34,374 bases of DNA. Source: an uncultured Roseobacter sp. (lineage in GTDB: Bacteria > Pseudomonadota > Alphaproteobacteria > Rhodobacterales > Rhodobacteraceae). Where the stretch lies: NCBI RefSeq assembly GCF_947496515.1, contig NZ_CANMDB010000019.1:1-34374 (forward strand). The letters are read 5' to 3'. The position numbers and the translations under genes are program-made. Positions within the stretch are counted from its first letter, which is position 1, and each line of letters opens with the position of its first letter. The notes beneath the pieces are model-generated. The model worked only from the letters and a program-made list of their open reading frames with translations, searched no databases and had not been told where the DNA came from. Of the stretch, positions 22,657 to 30,966 are shown in pieces.

Positions 22657-23628
22657 ATGCTGGATTTTCTCTCAGGTATGATCGAGAACCCCGAGCGGCT
22701 GATCCCGGTAATGGCGGGGATCGCGGGAATCGCGGGCGTGGTGGCCGCGGCGCTTCCGCTGCTACGGCGCGATACCCTTGCCCGGCGTCTGTCTTCGGTT
22801 GCGGCAGAGCGCAGCAGGATGGCGGCACGGGCGCGGGCGCAGCACACAACCGAGAGCGAAGCCCGGAAACTGCGCCGCAATGCACCACGCCGCAGTCTTC
22901 AGGTGGTGTTTGAGGCCTTCAATCTCTCGGCCAAGCTCGATGATGCGGAGATTGCCAAAAACCTGCGCAGGGCGGGGTTTCATGGCCACCGGGCGGTCAT
23001 CCAGTTCCTGGCGCTTCGGGTCGTTATGATGGTGGTGTTCGGAGTCGTAGCACTCTTCTACTGCACGGTGGTGCTCAGCCTGCCATTTGCGTTGCCGATC
23101 CACCTGATCATTGCGCTCCTTGCGGCTGCTGCCGGATATGGCGGCCCTGCGCTCTACCTCAAGAACCGGGTCACGAAGCGACAGAACGAAATTCGCCGCA
23201 ACTGGCCGGATGCCCTGGATCTGATGCTGATCTGCGTGGAATCCGGCATGTCGATCGAGAACGCCTTTCAAAAGGTCGCCGAGGAAGTGGGCAGTGCCAG
23301 CCCGACCCTGGCCGAAGAGCTCAGTCTAACCACGGCAGAGTTGGCCTATCTTCAGGATCGGAGGACTGCCTACGAGGGACTTGCGCGCCGCACCGATCTG
23401 GAAGCTGTTCGGGGCGTCGTGACCGGCCTTATTCAGGCTGAGAAATACGGCACGCCCCTTGGGCGTACTTTACGGGTTCTGGCACAGGAAAGCCGCGACC
23501 AGCGAATGTCTATGGCCGAAAAGAAGGCCGCCGCCCTGCCGCCCAAGCTCACGGTTCCGATGATCCTATTTTTCCTGCCCGTGCTCTTCGCGGTCATCCT
23601 GGCCCCGTCGATTATGGAGGTGATGTAA
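22657..23628 (+). CDS. tadC: TadC inner-membrane platform protein
   Basis: A 323-residue paralogue of TadB. An N-terminal span (about 12-30, IPVMAGIAGIAGVVAAALPL) is followed by a basic cytoplasmic region, spans at about 118-165 (VVMMVVFGVVALFYCTVVLS), the T2SSF domain at about 180-295 (WPDALDLMLICVESGMSIEN, then LIQAEKYGTPLGRTLRVLAQ), and a C-terminal span (about 300-320, TVPMILFFLPVLFAVILAPS). It is the second platform subunit of the Tad machine and sits between tadB and the TadG-like gene with 1-bp gaps. Confidence 0.95.
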   Translation: MLDFLSGMIENPERLIPVMAGIAGIAGVVAAALPLLRRDTLARRLSSVAAERSRMAARARAQHTTESEARKLRRNAPRRSLQVVFEAFNLSAKLDDAEIAKNLRRAGFHGHRAVIQFLALRVVMMVVFGVVALFYCTVVLSLPFALPIHLIIALLAAAAGYGGPALYLKNRVTKRQNEIRRNWPDALDLMLICVESGMSIENAFQKVAEEVGSASPTLAEELSLTTAELAYLQDRRTAYEGLARRTDLEAVRGVVTGLIQAEKYGTPLGRTLRVLAQESRDQRMSMAEKKAAALPPKLTVPMILFFLPVLFAVILAPSIMEVM

Positions 23629-23629
23629 G

Positions 23630-24955
23630 ATGCGACACTTGGTCCTTCATGTCCTAGAACGTGTCGCGGCACGCGTCAGCCGGCTTGTATCGACTGCCGC
23701 GCGCGTGCACCGCAACGAGCGGGGGAACATCGCGATATTGGGGGCTCTGACCCTGCCAGTGGTGGCTGGTGGCCTCGCTTTGGGGGCGGAAACCGGCTAT
23801 TGGTACTTTGAGGAGCGCAAGCTCCAGAGTGCGGCAGATCTCTCGGCCCATGCGGGTGGCGTAGCCCTTCGTGGCGGCGGCGGACAGGCGGTTTTGGAAG
23901 CCTCCGCCCTCGACATTGCGCTCTCATCAGGGTTCGATCAGACCTTGGGCAATCTCACGCTCAATTCCCCCCCCGTGACGGGCGGGTTCGCCGGAGACAA
24001 CGACGCTGTCGAAGTGACGCTCGACCGGCAGCAGCGGCGCTTTTTCTCGCGGCTTTTCATTGCGGCCCCTTTCGAGATCGGCGTGCGTGCCGTGGCGCAG
24101 GTGACAGGCGGGTCGCGCGCCTGCCTACTCGCGCTCTCGCCGAATGCCTCCGGCGCGGTCACCGTGAGCGGCTCGTCCGAAGTACGGTTCAGCGGATGCG
24201 ATATCGCGGCGAACTCGAACGCCAATAACAGCTTTCTGATGTCGGGTGGTGCAGCGGTTGTCACGACCGGCTGTGTGCACACGGTGGGCGGTGTGTCCGC
24301 CACCGGAAACTTGACGCTCACCGATTGCGCGACACCGAACGAGCAGGCGCCTGTCACGGCGGATCCTTACGCAGGCGTCGCAGAGCCGAGTGTGGCTGGC
24401 ACCTGTCAGCCCAGCAATACTGTGGGCAAGAACAACCAGACCACCACGGTGAGCCCGATTGAAAACCACCCCTCTGGCGTCAAGTCCATGCGGTTCTGCG
24501 GGGGGCTCAGCCTACGGGGGACGGTCGATCTCGACCCCGGGCTTTACATCGTGGACGGCGGCGATTTCGAGCTGCGCGCGACAACGGTTGCCCGCGGGAC
24601 CGGGGTCACGTTTCTCCTCGTCAACGGTGCCAGGGCAGTCATTAACGGGAGCGCCACGCTGAACCTCGCCGCGCCCACCACTGGCCCCTTGTCCGGCATC
24701 ATTCTCATGGGCAGCAGGGCGGACAGCGGTGTCAGTCATCAGATCAACGGCAACGCTGCGTCGCGGTTCGATGGGGCGGTCTACGCGCCGAATTCGAATG
24801 TGGACTATTCCGGTAACTTTGGCGGATCAGGCGGTTGCACGCAGATTGTCGTGAACACCATCACCTTTACGGGCAACTCGGAGCTTGCGGTCGATTGTCA
24901 AGCAGCTGGCACACGGGATGCGCTGGTCGATCGACAGGTGAGGATTGTCGAATAG
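23630..24955 (+). CDS. tadG: TadG-like pilus assembly protein
   Basis: A 441-residue protein. It has a TadE/TadG-type N-terminus with an inner-membrane helix (about residues 25-50): RNERGNIAILGALTLPVVAG, then GAETGYWYFEERKLQSAADL, the motif of Flp pilus-assembly TadG proteins. The rest is periplasmic, rich in Ser, Thr, Asn and Gly (for example SGSSEVRFSGCDIAANSNAN and TGNLTLTDC), with short alternating strands suggesting a beta-helix or beta-sandwich. I see no von Willebrand A (DxSxS) motif, which some TadG proteins carry. Cysteines at several positions may form disulfides. It starts 1 bp after tadC and converges with the lipoprotein gene, with 5 bp between their stops. Confidence 0.85.
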   Translation: MRHLVLHVLERVAARVSRLVSTAARVHRNERGNIAILGALTLPVVAGGLALGAETGYWYFEERKLQSAADLSAHAGGVALRGGGGQAVLEASALDIALSSGFDQTLGNLTLNSPPVTGGFAGDNDAVEVTLDRQQRRFFSRLFIAAPFEIGVRAVAQVTGGSRACLLALSPNASGAVTVSGSSEVRFSGCDIAANSNANNSFLMSGGAAVVTTGCVHTVGGVSATGNLTLTDCATPNEQAPVTADPYAGVAEPSVAGTCQPSNTVGKNNQTTTVSPIENHPSGVKSMRFCGGLSLRGTVDLDPGLYIVDGGDFELRATTVARGTGVTFLLVNGARAVINGSATLNLAAPTTGPLSGIILMGSRADSGVSHQINGNAASRFDGAVYAPNSNVDYSGNFGGSGGCTQIVVNTITFTGNSELAVDCQAAGTRDALVDRQVRIVE

Positions 24956-24960
24956 CCCCG

Positions 24961-25245
24961 CTAACCCTCGTCTCCCTCTCCCTCGCCTACCGTCGAGGTC
25001 TCAACGGGAACGGTTGGCATCACGCTCTGGTAGCGGCTGATGATGCCGGCGGCGCGCGCGCCGCTGCCGCCGGGATTGGGGGTCGGTCGAAGACCCGCGT
25101 CGGGATCGACGGTCTGGGTGCGCACATTTGCGCGCGGGGCCATCCCCGCCGTGGGGGAGATACCGTCTGACGCGCCCATCGGCTGATCACAGCCCTTCAC
25201 GATCACACCCGCGAGCAGTATCGCCAAGACCCTACTTGCCGACAT
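24961..25245 (-). CDS. Small putative lipoprotein of the Tad locus
   Basis: A 94-residue protein. ATG 25245 begins MSASRVLAILLAGVIVKGCD, a short hydrophobic leader ending in a cysteine at about residue 19. The residues before Cys (VKG) are a tolerable but not ideal lipobox. The remaining 75 residues are low-complexity (Pro, Gly, Ala, Glu) without a recognised domain, ending in an acidic EGEGDEG tail. Its start overlaps the cpaC 3' end by 14 bp, so it is coupled to the secretin gene. A pilotin-like or assembly role for the secretin is possible, by position only. An alternative start is ATG 25263. Confidence 0.65.
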   Translation of the reverse strand: MSASRVLAILLAGVIVKGCDQPMGASDGISPTAGMAPRANVRTQTVDPDAGLRPTPNPGGSGARAAGIISRYQSVMPTVPVETSTVGEGEGDEG

Positions 25246-26680
25246 GACCCGGCTCCGGAACATAGGCGTCTGAGGTAATGACGTGACCAAAGGGGCCGTC
25301 AATTCCCCGCCGACGCAGTTTGCGCTGCAACTCTCCACGGGTCATCTCTGCCTTGCCATAAAGGAAGAATGTGCGCTCGTTGGTCAGTTCGGTCAGGTCG
25401 AAAGGCGTTACCAGTTTCTGCCGCGCGGTTGCCGGGCGGCTGAGCCGCGGTGTGACGATAATGACAAGGTCCGTTTCCTCTTTCTGGAAAGAGGCGGAGC
25501 GGAAGAGCGTCCCGAGGATCGGTACATCACCGATCCAGGGTATCTGTTCCTGATTACGAAAGTTGTTGCGCTGCAAAAGACCGGCGATGGCAAAGCTCTG
25601 TCCGTCGCCAAGTTCGATGGTGGTATTGGCGCGACGGGTGGAAAAGCTCGGGAGTTCAACGAGGCCGGTGTCGAAAGTGGTGGTCAGATCGATCTGGCTG
25701 ACTTCTGGCTCCAGCGTCAGATTGATCAGGCCCGTCCCGAGAACGACGGGGGTGAAGCTCAACCGCACGCCGAACTCCTTGTACTCGACCGATACCTGGC
25801 CATCGCTTTCGGCGACAGGGATCGGCACCTCGCCGCCTGCAAGGAAGCTCGCCGTTTCGCCAGAGAGTGCTGCAAGCGTTGGTTCGGCCAGATTGCGTGC
25901 CAGTCCGCGCTCTTCCAGCGCTTGTATGATGATGCTGAGATCCGTCCCGCCATCGATCAGCGTGGTGATAAAGGTGCCAAAGGGCTGGCCAGCGCGGAGC
26001 TGACCGGTCCCCGTGCTGAGCGAGCCGCCGTTGCTTCCCGTTCCGCTGAAGTTGACGCCAATCGCGCGGCTGGCGTCCCGCGAGGCCTCGATAATCCGCA
26101 CTTCGAGAAAGACCTGCTGCGGGCTTTGAACCTGGAGGGCGTTGATGACTTCATCCGATCCGTACTGCGCCGCGATCTCCAGAACCCGCCCGAGCGTTGC
26201 GGCATCGGGGACCGTGCCGTGCAACCGGAGCCGACCATTAACCGACTGAACGCGGATGTCGGCACCGGGCGCCGCAGTGCGCAGGGTTGAAGCGAGATCC
26301 CGGGTATCGACCGTCACCTCCAGATCGATCAGCCCGGTTGGAAAATCGCCGCCGCCGGCAAAGACCTGCAGATTTGTCCGGCCAAGCCCGCGGCCGAGCA
26401 CGTAAAAGGACGTGGGCGAGGTCAACACGACATCGGCGATGGTGGGGTCTCCGACGATCAGCCTTTCGACGTCACCGTTGGTGGTAAAGACGCGGGACTG
26501 ACCGACCGGCAGGAGGATGTTCTGTGCGAACAGGTTTGCGAGGTCCAACTCTTCCGTGGTGCCCGTCTGCGCGCGGGCTGTGTGGGGTTGCAACATTGAA
26601 GCGCCAAGGCCCAAGAGCAAGGTGAGCGCTAATCGGGCCAGAACCTTGCCGGCCTCGCGCGCCCTATCCATCCGACACAT
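25232..26680 (-). CDS. cpaC: CpaC/RcpA outer-membrane secretin
   Basis: A 482-residue secretin through which the Tad pilus crosses the outer membrane. Residues 1-38 are a signal peptide (LARLALTLLLGLGASMLQPH, cleaved after ARA). The N-terminal pilus domain spans about 45-125 (NILLPVGQSRVFTTNGDVER, then VIVGDP-like LIVGDPTIADV). A BON-like region spans about 135-200 and the secretin core about 245-415 (AEPTLAALSGETASFLAGGE, then VPIPVAESDG and IPWIGDVPILGTLFRS with the usual VPxLGxLF pattern). A C-terminal extension contains a GELQRKLRRRG helix. The start overlaps the tadD-like stop, and the lipoprotein gene overlaps its end. Confidence 0.95.
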   Translation of the reverse strand: MCRMDRAREAGKVLARLALTLLLGLGASMLQPHTARAQTGTTEELDLANLFAQNILLPVGQSRVFTTNGDVERLIVGDPTIADVVLTSPTSFYVLGRGLGRTNLQVFAGGGDFPTGLIDLEVTVDTRDLASTLRTAAPGADIRVQSVNGRLRLHGTVPDAATLGRVLEIAAQYGSDEVINALQVQSPQQVFLEVRIIEASRDASRAIGVNFSGTGSNGGSLSTGTGQLRAGQPFGTFITTLIDGGTDLSIIIQALEERGLARNLAEPTLAALSGETASFLAGGEVPIPVAESDGQVSVEYKEFGVRLSFTPVVLGTGLINLTLEPEVSQIDLTTTFDTGLVELPSFSTRRANTTIELGDGQSFAIAGLLQRNNFRNQEQIPWIGDVPILGTLFRSASFQKEETDLVIIVTPRLSRPATARQKLVTPFDLTELTNERTFFLYGKAEMTRGELQRKLRRRGIDGPFGHVITSDAYVPEPGHVGK

Positions 26681-27128
26681 CCCGAAGAACCTTCAGGTTG
26701 GTCTCGATAACCGGGTGGTTCGGTTCCAGCGCACGCGCCTGTGCAAAGCTCGCAGACGCACGGCCAAGCTCACCCCGCAACAGATACGAAAATCCGACGT
26801 TGTTATGGTAGAGGAAGCTGTCGTCCGACAACTCGCCGCAGGCCTTGTAGACAGGATCCGACAGATCGAACCGGTAGAGCCAGTCATAGGAGGCCGCGAG
26901 GCCCAGGCATGCATCGATATTGCCCGGCTCTTCGGTCATGGCCATGTCGAAGTATCGCGCGGCAAAGCCGAAGTTGCCGGTCTCAAACGCCGTGCGCGCG
27001 GCCTCCATCTCTTGACCGCTCGGTACCGGCGGCACCTCGGCGGGCAGGCCCTTTTTGCTGCTTCCTGCATCGAATGAACTACAACTCACGAGTATCGATA
27101 CGATCATCGTGAGCGCTGATGCCCGCAT
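26664..27128 (-). CDS. tadD: TadD-like TPR lipoprotein
   Basis: A 154-residue periplasmic lipoprotein, if started at ATG 27128. The leader MRASALTMIVSILVSCSSFD ends in a good lipobox (ILVSC). TPR-like helices follow at about residues 35-140: ARTAFETGNFGFAARYFDMA, then NIDACLGLAASYDWLYRFDL, then YHNNVGFSYLLRGELGRASA and ARALEPNHPVIETNLKVL. TadD proteins help secretin and pilus assembly. Longer starts up to 27245 (TTG) are open but would bury the lipobox. Its stop overlaps the cpaC start, so tadD-cpaC-lipoprotein form a coupled minus-strand operon that diverges from cpaA. Confidence 0.85.
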   Translation of the reverse strand: MRASALTMIVSILVSCSSFDAGSSKKGLPAEVPPVPSGQEMEAARTAFETGNFGFAARYFDMAMTEEPGNIDACLGLAASYDWLYRFDLSDPVYKACGELSDDSFLYHNNVGFSYLLRGELGRASASFAQARALEPNHPVIETNLKVLRDVSDG

Positions 27129-27361
27129 GGGTCTTGCGCCGCGCTTGTGTCGCACTTTGGTGCCTGCTCTTTGTTTCTTCGCCTTTTTTCGACGAATTAT
27201 CATCAAAATTTCGCACGAGAGCTGTTCTTTGTACAGATATTTCAATCCTTACGTGCGCCAGCTGTGGCGAATTAGTCTCATGTTAGGACGCGTCGGGTAG
27301 CCTGCTTCGATCCGGTGACGGCTGGAAAGGTCGCGCGCATATCTGTCGAGAGGCTGCTTGG

Positions 27362-27862
27362 ATGCTCACTTCCGATCTGGCTTTGATAGTCGCCTCCGCT
27401 CTCTTCTTTGGCCTGTGCGTTGCCATTGCCTGGAGCGATATGCGGCATCGCCGTATTCCCAACCGTTTCATTCTGCTGTTGATCCTCGGCGCGCCGCTGC
27501 TCCTCATCGGCGGGCAGATGACGCCCAAGACCATGGCGGCCTCTTTCGCACTCGCGCTGTGCTTGTTCTTCGTGGGAAGCCAGCTCTTCGCCCGCGGGTG
27601 GATCGGCGGCGGTGATGTAAAGCTGATCTGCGCACTGGTGCTCTGGTTCCCGCCCGGTCCCGCCCTTTGGTTCGTCTACCTCGCTCTGCTATTCGGCGGG
27701 GTTCTCGCCCTGATCGTCCTGGTGCTGCGACTAGCTGCACGCCGCGGGCTCGTGACTATTGGTTCGGCGCAGCGGCGGCTCTTAGAAGAGACGCTTTGCG
27801 TGCCCTATGGGGTGTCGATCTGTGCCGCGGCGGCGGTGAGCTTCATAACCCTATGGTTTTGA
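27362..27862 (+). CDS. cpaA: CpaA/TadV prepilin peptidase
   Basis: A 166-residue inner-membrane aspartic protease (peptidase A24) that cleaves the Flp leader and probably the TadE leaders. The two catalytic aspartates are visible: WSDMRHRRIPNRF (about residue 26) and GWIGGGDVKLICAL (about residue 83, the GGGD motif). The membrane spans are about 5-22, 37-52, 58-76, 90-122 and 145-164. It lacks the N-terminal cytosolic methylase domain of PilD, as expected for the Tad type. It is the first gene of the second plus-strand Tad block, followed by cpaB after 52 bp. Confidence 0.94.
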   Translation: MLTSDLALIVASALFFGLCVAIAWSDMRHRRIPNRFILLLILGAPLLLIGGQMTPKTMAASFALALCLFFVGSQLFARGWIGGGDVKLICALVLWFPPGPALWFVYLALLFGGVLALIVLVLRLAARRGLVTIGSAQRRLLEETLCVPYGVSICAAAAVSFITLWF

Positions 27863-27876
27863 ATCAAAATGAAAAT

Positions 27877-27891
27877 TTAAGCCTTTATTAT
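27877..27891 (+). promoter_or_regulatory. Candidate CtrA box before cpaB
   Basis: TTAA-GCCTTTA-TTAT matches the CtrA consensus TTAA-N7-TTAA at 7 of 8 positions. It lies in the AT-rich 52-bp gap between cpaA and cpaB, 24 bp before the cpaB start. It may also simply be a -10-rich segment. Confidence 0.3.
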
Positions 27892-27914
27892 ATCCGCTGA
27901 GCGAAAATGGCGGG

Positions 27915-28799
27915 ATGTTGAGAATCTTTCTCCTTTTCGTCGCACTCGGTGCAGGCGGTCTCGCAGCGTGGATGTCTGCGAGATACATCGGTCAGCAGCC
28001 GGAAACGGTCGAGATCGAGGTGCAGGTCCCGACGGCCGAGATCCTCGTGCTCGGTCAGCCACTGCCCCGTGGATCGGTCGTGACCGAAGAGGATTTGCGC
28101 TGGCAGGCTCTGCCGCTGGAAGCGTTGCCGGAGATGGCGATCATCCGAACGGAGCAACCGGATGCCGCCCGCACCGCCATTGGTCGCGTGGCCCGGGCCG
28201 ATCTGCTCCAAGGTGACGCGCTGCGGATGGAAAGCCTCGTGGATGGTGGTGCCGGTCTGATGTCGCTGGTGCTCACGCCGGGCATGCGCGCCGTTGGTAT
28301 CCGGATCACCGAGGATACGACCGCCGGTGGCTTCGTGCTCCCGGACGACCGGGTTGATATCCTGCACACGGTGGTGCGCGACATCGATGGTGATGGTCAG
28401 GCGACCGGGATCAGCAGGACCATCCTGACCAACGTCCGCGTGTTGGCCATTGGCCAAGTCTCCGCCCGCAGCGCCGCTCGAAACACCGAGACGGGAGATA
28501 CTGTGGAAACGGGATCGGATGTCACCGCCTTTGGTGAGACGGCAACCGTCGAGTTATCGCCGGAACAGGCCGAGATCCTGACCGCCGCCCAATCCTCTGG
28601 CGCACTTTCGCTGTCCCTGCGCGCCGTCTCCGACTTTGGCGATACGGAAGTCGGCGCAGATGCGATGATCGAAGGGGCCACCCGGGAAAGCCGCGATGTG
28701 GCTCCATTGGCGCTGAATGAAGACGACGCAACGCGGGAGCCGGTAACCGTGCGGGTGATCGACGGTGGTCAGACCCGGACCGTCAGCCTGACCAACTAA
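27915..28799 (+). CDS. cpaB: CpaB/RcpC pilus assembly protein
   Basis: A 294-residue periplasmic protein anchored by an N-terminal helix (about residues 2-20, LRIFLLFVALGAGGLAAWMS). An SAF domain spans about 40-105 (AEILVLGQPLPRGSVVTEED, then LRWQALPLEALPE, then GRVARADLLQGDALRMESLV). An RcpC/CpaB domain follows (about 115-230, MSLVLTPGMRAVGIRITEDT, then LPDDRVDILHTV). CpaB works with the CpaC secretin at the periplasmic side of the Tad channel. It lies between cpaA and cpaE in the usual Caulobacter-like order, and a CtrA-like box sits in the upstream gap. Confidence 0.93.
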   Translation: MLRIFLLFVALGAGGLAAWMSARYIGQQPETVEIEVQVPTAEILVLGQPLPRGSVVTEEDLRWQALPLEALPEMAIIRTEQPDAARTAIGRVARADLLQGDALRMESLVDGGAGLMSLVLTPGMRAVGIRITEDTTAGGFVLPDDRVDILHTVVRDIDGDGQATGISRTILTNVRVLAIGQVSARSAARNTETGDTVETGSDVTAFGETATVELSPEQAEILTAAQSSGALSLSLRAVSDFGDTEVGADAMIEGATRESRDVAPLALNEDDATREPVTVRVIDGGQTRTVSLTN

Positions 28800-28847
28800 C
28801 CTCCGAGCCGGTGCGCACGCATCGACCACCCGAAAGGTATCTTCACG

Positions 28848-30104
28848 ATGAGCATGCTTGAGAAAATCGAAAAGGATGCCTCCACATCGAAGGCGGATGC
28901 AGGCGCTGCCGCCTTTATCCCGCAAATAACGATTGGCGCTTTCACATTGACCGATGACACGCGATCGGTTGTGGACCGTGCCGGCGCAGACCGGCGGATG
29001 ACGCGCACGACCCTGACCAGCGAAAGAGGCGGTATTGATGCCGCGATTGCCACCTTCGCCGAGCAGGCAACGCCCAAACTGCTGATCATTGAGGTCGAGG
29101 AAGACGCCAGCACTCTTTTTGCTAAGCTCGATCGCCTCGCGGAGATCTGCCCGCCGGACACAATCGTGATCCTGCTCGGTGCCTGCAACGATGTCATGCT
29201 CTACCGAGATCTGAAGCGGAACGGTATCAGCGAGTATCTCGTGACCCCGATCCAACCCCTCGAGCTGATCAATTCCATTGCCGATCTTTTCGAGGAAGAC
29301 ACCGAGCGCCGCGCGCCGGTCACTGCATTCGTCGGTGCTCGCGGTGGTGCTGGAACATCCACTTTGGCACAGAACACGGCCTGGCTGATGGCACACAGGT
29401 GCAGCACCTCGGTGCTCCTCATTGATTTCGACATGGCCGCCGGGACCTGCGGTTTTCGGCTTGATCTTGACCCGACAATGACGGTCGCCACTGCGCTGGA
29501 GGAAGGCGAGCGCCTCGACAAGACAGTGCTCGACCGCATGATCCAACGCGGTGACAGCGGTTTCTCGGTCCTCTGTTCCCCCGCAGATCTGACAGACATT
29601 TCAGACTACGAGATGACCAACATCCGCCGCCTGGTCGATGTGGCGCGCACGATGACATCACATGTGGTTCTTGATCTGCCGTCTCGATGGTCGCGCACCA
29701 TTCAAGGGTTTCTCGAACTTGCGGATCAGGTCGTGCTGGTCGCCGCACCGGATCTCGTTTCTTTGCGCAACGGCGGCAAGATCGCACAAAATATGCGCCG
29801 GGCCCGGCCGAATGATCCGCCTCCGCTGCTTGCCCTCTCGCAGATCGGCGTGCCGCGGTGCCAGCAGATCCCGCCCGAGCAGTTCACCAAGACGGTCGGC
29901 CTCGATCTGCGCGCCGAGATCCCGTTCGACGCCGCGACCTTCAGCGCGGCAGAGAATGAGGGCCGGCTGGTCGCTCAAGCCGCCTCGGGGAGCGGCGCGG
30001 CGAAGAGTATGGCGCCTCTTGCATCTGTTCTAAGCGGCCAGGAAGTGAAGCAAAGCGGACGTCGCAGAGGGTTGCTGCCCCGACTGCGCCGGGCCTTGTC
30101 GTGA
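28848..30104 (+). CDS. cpaE: CpaE/TadZ pilus localisation ATPase
   Basis: A 418-residue ParA/MinD-like protein. The N-terminal region (about residues 45-160) is receiver-like (KLLIIEVEEDASTLFAKLDR, then YLVTPIQPLELINSI) but appears to be an atypical receiver. The ATPase core starts at VTAFVGARGGAGTSTLAQNT (about 165-183), a deviant Walker A (GGAGTST, with Arg in place of the signature Lys of MinD), then SVLLIDFDMAAGTCGFRLDL and VVLDLPSRWSRT. The deviant P-loop may mean nucleotide binding without classic Lys-driven dimer switching. It places the Tad machinery at a cell pole in related bacteria. AAAGG precedes the ATG. Confidence 0.93.
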   Translation: MSMLEKIEKDASTSKADAGAAAFIPQITIGAFTLTDDTRSVVDRAGADRRMTRTTLTSERGGIDAAIATFAEQATPKLLIIEVEEDASTLFAKLDRLAEICPPDTIVILLGACNDVMLYRDLKRNGISEYLVTPIQPLELINSIADLFEEDTERRAPVTAFVGARGGAGTSTLAQNTAWLMAHRCSTSVLLIDFDMAAGTCGFRLDLDPTMTVATALEEGERLDKTVLDRMIQRGDSGFSVLCSPADLTDISDYEMTNIRRLVDVARTMTSHVVLDLPSRWSRTIQGFLELADQVVLVAAPDLVSLRNGGKIAQNMRRARPNDPPPLLALSQIGVPRCQQIPPEQFTKTVGLDLRAEIPFDAATFSAAENEGRLVAQAASGSGAAKSMAPLASVLSGQEVKQSGRRRGLLPRLRRALS

Positions 30105-30565
30105 TCCGCTCGGTCCCTTTTCTGCAAGAAGCGTACGGGGTTTCCGGTGACCGCACCGGTGCATCCGCCGTCGAGTTTTCGCTGATTGCTCCTTTGATCG
30201 TTCTGGGGTTGCTCGGTGCAATCGATGTCGGGCAGGCCGTCAACCAGCGCATTGCTCTTGAAAGTACGCTTCAAGCTGGTGCTGCGATCGCGATGTCTGA
30301 CCCCGGCGCATCAGCGGTGCGCAACGCGATTGCATTCGTCGATGGGGACAAGAAGGCATCAGCGCAACGCGGTACTCTCACGCTTCAGGTCGATCGGTAT
30401 TGCGCCTGTATCGCGGATGCGGAAACGGCGGTAGCTTGCAACACGACCTGCGTTGGTTCTGCCCCAACGGCTATTTTCTACCGGCTTTCTGGAGATACGA
30501 CGTTCGACGGGGCTTTGCTTCCCCCGATCAGTATCGGGACAGAAAACAGAGTGCGGATCCGGTGA
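30101..30565 (+). CDS. tadE: TadE-family minor pseudopilin
   Basis: A 154-residue protein with the TadE signature: a short cytoplasmic start, then DRTGASAVEFSLIAPLIVLG, where the prepilin-type Gly-Ala junction and Glu precede one hydrophobic helix (about residues 24-45). The periplasmic part contains four close cysteines (YCACIADAETAVACNTTC), likely disulfide-bonded. The GTG start at 30101 overlaps the cpaE stop by 4 bp. It is probably cleaved by CpaA and acts as a minor pilin. A second TadE-type gene follows with a 4-bp overlap. Confidence 0.88.
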   Translation: MIRSVPFLQEAYGVSGDRTGASAVEFSLIAPLIVLGLLGAIDVGQAVNQRIALESTLQAGAAIAMSDPGASAVRNAIAFVDGDKKASAQRGTLTLQVDRYCACIADAETAVACNTTCVGSAPTAIFYRLSGDTTFDGALLPPISIGTENRVRIR

Positions 30566-30966
30566 GTTTGCTCAGGCAGGATATCAAGGGACTGGTGCGG
30601 GACCGGACGGGCGGATCGGCTCTAGAGTTTGCGCTGGTCGCACTGCCGTTCATGCTTCTGCTGCTAGGCTTGATCGAGGGTGGGCGCGTCTTGTTCTATC
30701 ACAACGCCCTTTCTGGCGCGACCCAAGCCGCCTCACGTCAACTCGCAATCGACAATGACGCAACGGCGGCAGGCCTCAAACAATACGTCAGCACGCAGGT
30801 TCAGAGCTTCGACGCAGATCGGCTGACTTTGACTTTCGTCGATACGTCCAGCGGCGGTTTCAGCTATCGTCGTATCGTGACCACCTATGACTTCGACTTG
30901 ATGCTACCGATACTTTTCGACTTTGAGATTGTCCTGCAAAACGAGAGCGTGATCCCTCTGTTATAG
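30562..30966 (+). CDS. tadE: Second TadE-family pseudopilin
   Basis: A 134-residue TadE-domain protein. The GTG start at 30562 overlaps the previous stop as GTGA, although the frame is open from 30400. The N-terminal pattern is VRDRTGGSALEFALVALPFM, the same prepilin-like Gly-x-Glu arrangement as its neighbour, with a hydrophobic helix LLLLGLIEGGRVLFYHNALS (about residues 28-45). The remaining 85 residues are periplasmic beta-rich sequence and no cysteines are seen. It is the last gene of the cpaA-cpaB-cpaE-tadE-tadE block. Confidence 0.87.
   Translation: MSLLRQDIKGLVRDRTGGSALEFALVALPFMLLLLGLIEGGRVLFYHNALSGATQAASRQLAIDNDATAAGLKQYVSTQVQSFDADRLTLTFVDTSSGGFSYRRIVTTYDFDLMLPILFDFEIVLQNESVIPLL

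Noticed and set aside
25283-26290. Plus-strand open frame of 335 codons opposite cpaC
   Set aside because: Antisense shadow of the secretin; no ribosome-binding site or recognisable domain.
28554-29546. Minus-strand open frame of 330 codons opposite cpaB/cpaE
   Set aside because: Antisense shadow of cpaB and cpaE, with no family resemblance.
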